Shown piece by piece: positions 21,563-21,828 of a stretch of DNA of 21,828 bases. Made by a program: the position numbers and the translations under genes. The stretch's first letter is position 1, and the number at the start of each line of letters is the position of its first letter. Source of the stretch: an uncultured Clostridia bacterium (GTDB lineage Bacteria > Bacillota > Clostridia > Oscillospirales > Acutalibacteraceae); contig CALEJD010000100.1 in the NCBI GenBank assembly GCA_937898195.1, positions 1-21,828 of the forward strand, written 5' to 3'. The notes under the pieces were generated by a model. That model worked only from the letters and a program-made list of their open reading frames with translations, did no database searches and was not told where the DNA came from.

Positions 21563-21825
21563 GTCATTTAAAAATGACGGTAACTTTCTTTTCGATATGC
21601 TTGATGCCTTTCGTTTTGAAATCGCCTTTCAGATTTATTAAAGATTAATTTTAGATTTATTAGAGGACGCTCATTTTGAAATGATTGGGCTACCGTCGTT
21701 TTGAGATGATTTGATGGGCTTTCATTTTGAAATGAGTGACGGATTCTCCCTTCGATATGACAATAGATTTCTAACCCTCTTGTCAACCTCAAAATGATAA
21801 TAATTTTCTTGTCATTTTAAAACGA
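21563..21825. repeat. Array of degenerate 14-bp near-palindromes at about 25-bp spacing
   Basis: Nine related units with consensus TCATTTTGAAATGA start at about 21564, 21587, 21611, 21671, 21696, 21722, 21747, 21784 and 21812. Intervals are 23, 24, 60, 25, 26, 25, 37 and 28 bp. Two units (21587 and 21747) share a TTCGATATG variant; the first is a perfect GTCATTT-AA-AAATGAC. Read on minus the array would encode repeated FQNE peptides, but there is no ribosome binding site, so I treat it as DNA repeats. It probably continues past the window edge. Together with 21353-21562 it fills a 476-bp gene-free stretch. Confidence 0.75.
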
Positions 21826-21828
21826 GTT

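Noticed and set aside
21568..21792. Open frame on minus encoding 74 residues with repeated FQNE peptides
   Set aside because: The peptide repeat simply mirrors the near-palindromic DNA array; no ribosome binding site or promoter precedes it.
21563..21825. CRISPR array
   Set aside because: Repeat units are short, palindromic and degenerate, intervals vary from 23 to 60 bp, and no cas gene is near.

Overview
The window looks like a low-GC Clostridia (Bacillota) chromosome, probably a gut member of the Oscillospiraceae/Ruminococcaceae-type clades. That is inferred from AT-rich codon use, strong AGGAGG-type ribosome binding sites, near-consensus -35/-10 promoters, a split cobalamin-dependent methionine synthase, TIGR00266/AIM24 and GtrA proteins, a Tn916-type int/xis pair, and palindromic intergenic repeats of a kind I associate with gut Firmicutes. 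No rRNA, tRNA or CRISPR array was seen. Nearly everything is on the minus strand; only mtaB is on plus.

Layout. (1) 1-3673: 5' end of pgi, a D,D-carboxypeptidase, the divergent tRNA methylthiotransferase mtaB, and a BamE-like lipoprotein. (2) 3723-7858: a GH2 beta-mannosidase, a LytTR regulator paired with a DUF3021 membrane protein, and an orphan four-helix membrane protein. (3) 7905-15124: a sulfur / Fe-S / methyl-transfer block. Read in transcription order it is an Rrf2 regulator, a methionine synthase activation-domain protein, metH, iscS, iscU, nadA and mnmA. IscS supplies sulfur both to IscU (Fe-S clusters, needed by NadA) and to MnmA (tRNA 2-thiouridine). The rrf2 and iscS promoters carry the same TACTACA box at the same offset over the -10, which suggests shared control. 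(4) 15125-18909: a MITE-like repeat block, a membrane-anchored MerR regulator with a textbook 19-bp-spacer MerR operator, a GtrA protein, nadE and an AIM24-family protein. (5) about 19013-21828: one end of an integrative mobile element, with a Tn916-type integrase, an excisionase, a small orphan gene bracketed by three copies of an operator-like 18-mer, a terminator, and an array of degenerate near-palindromes that runs to the window edge. It appears to be inserted just upstream of the 3' end of a chromosomal gene whose last 16 codons and terminator remain at about 18971-19054.

The most interesting items are the shared operator repeats of the mobile element, the near-palindrome array, the membrane-spanning MerR one-component system, the LytTR/DUF3021 pair with 21-bp-phased direct repeats in its promoter, and the Rrf2-methionine synthase-IscSU-NadA-MnmA sulfur block. 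No family searches could be run. Names come from recognisable motifs, and everything about regulation is inference from DNA patterns.
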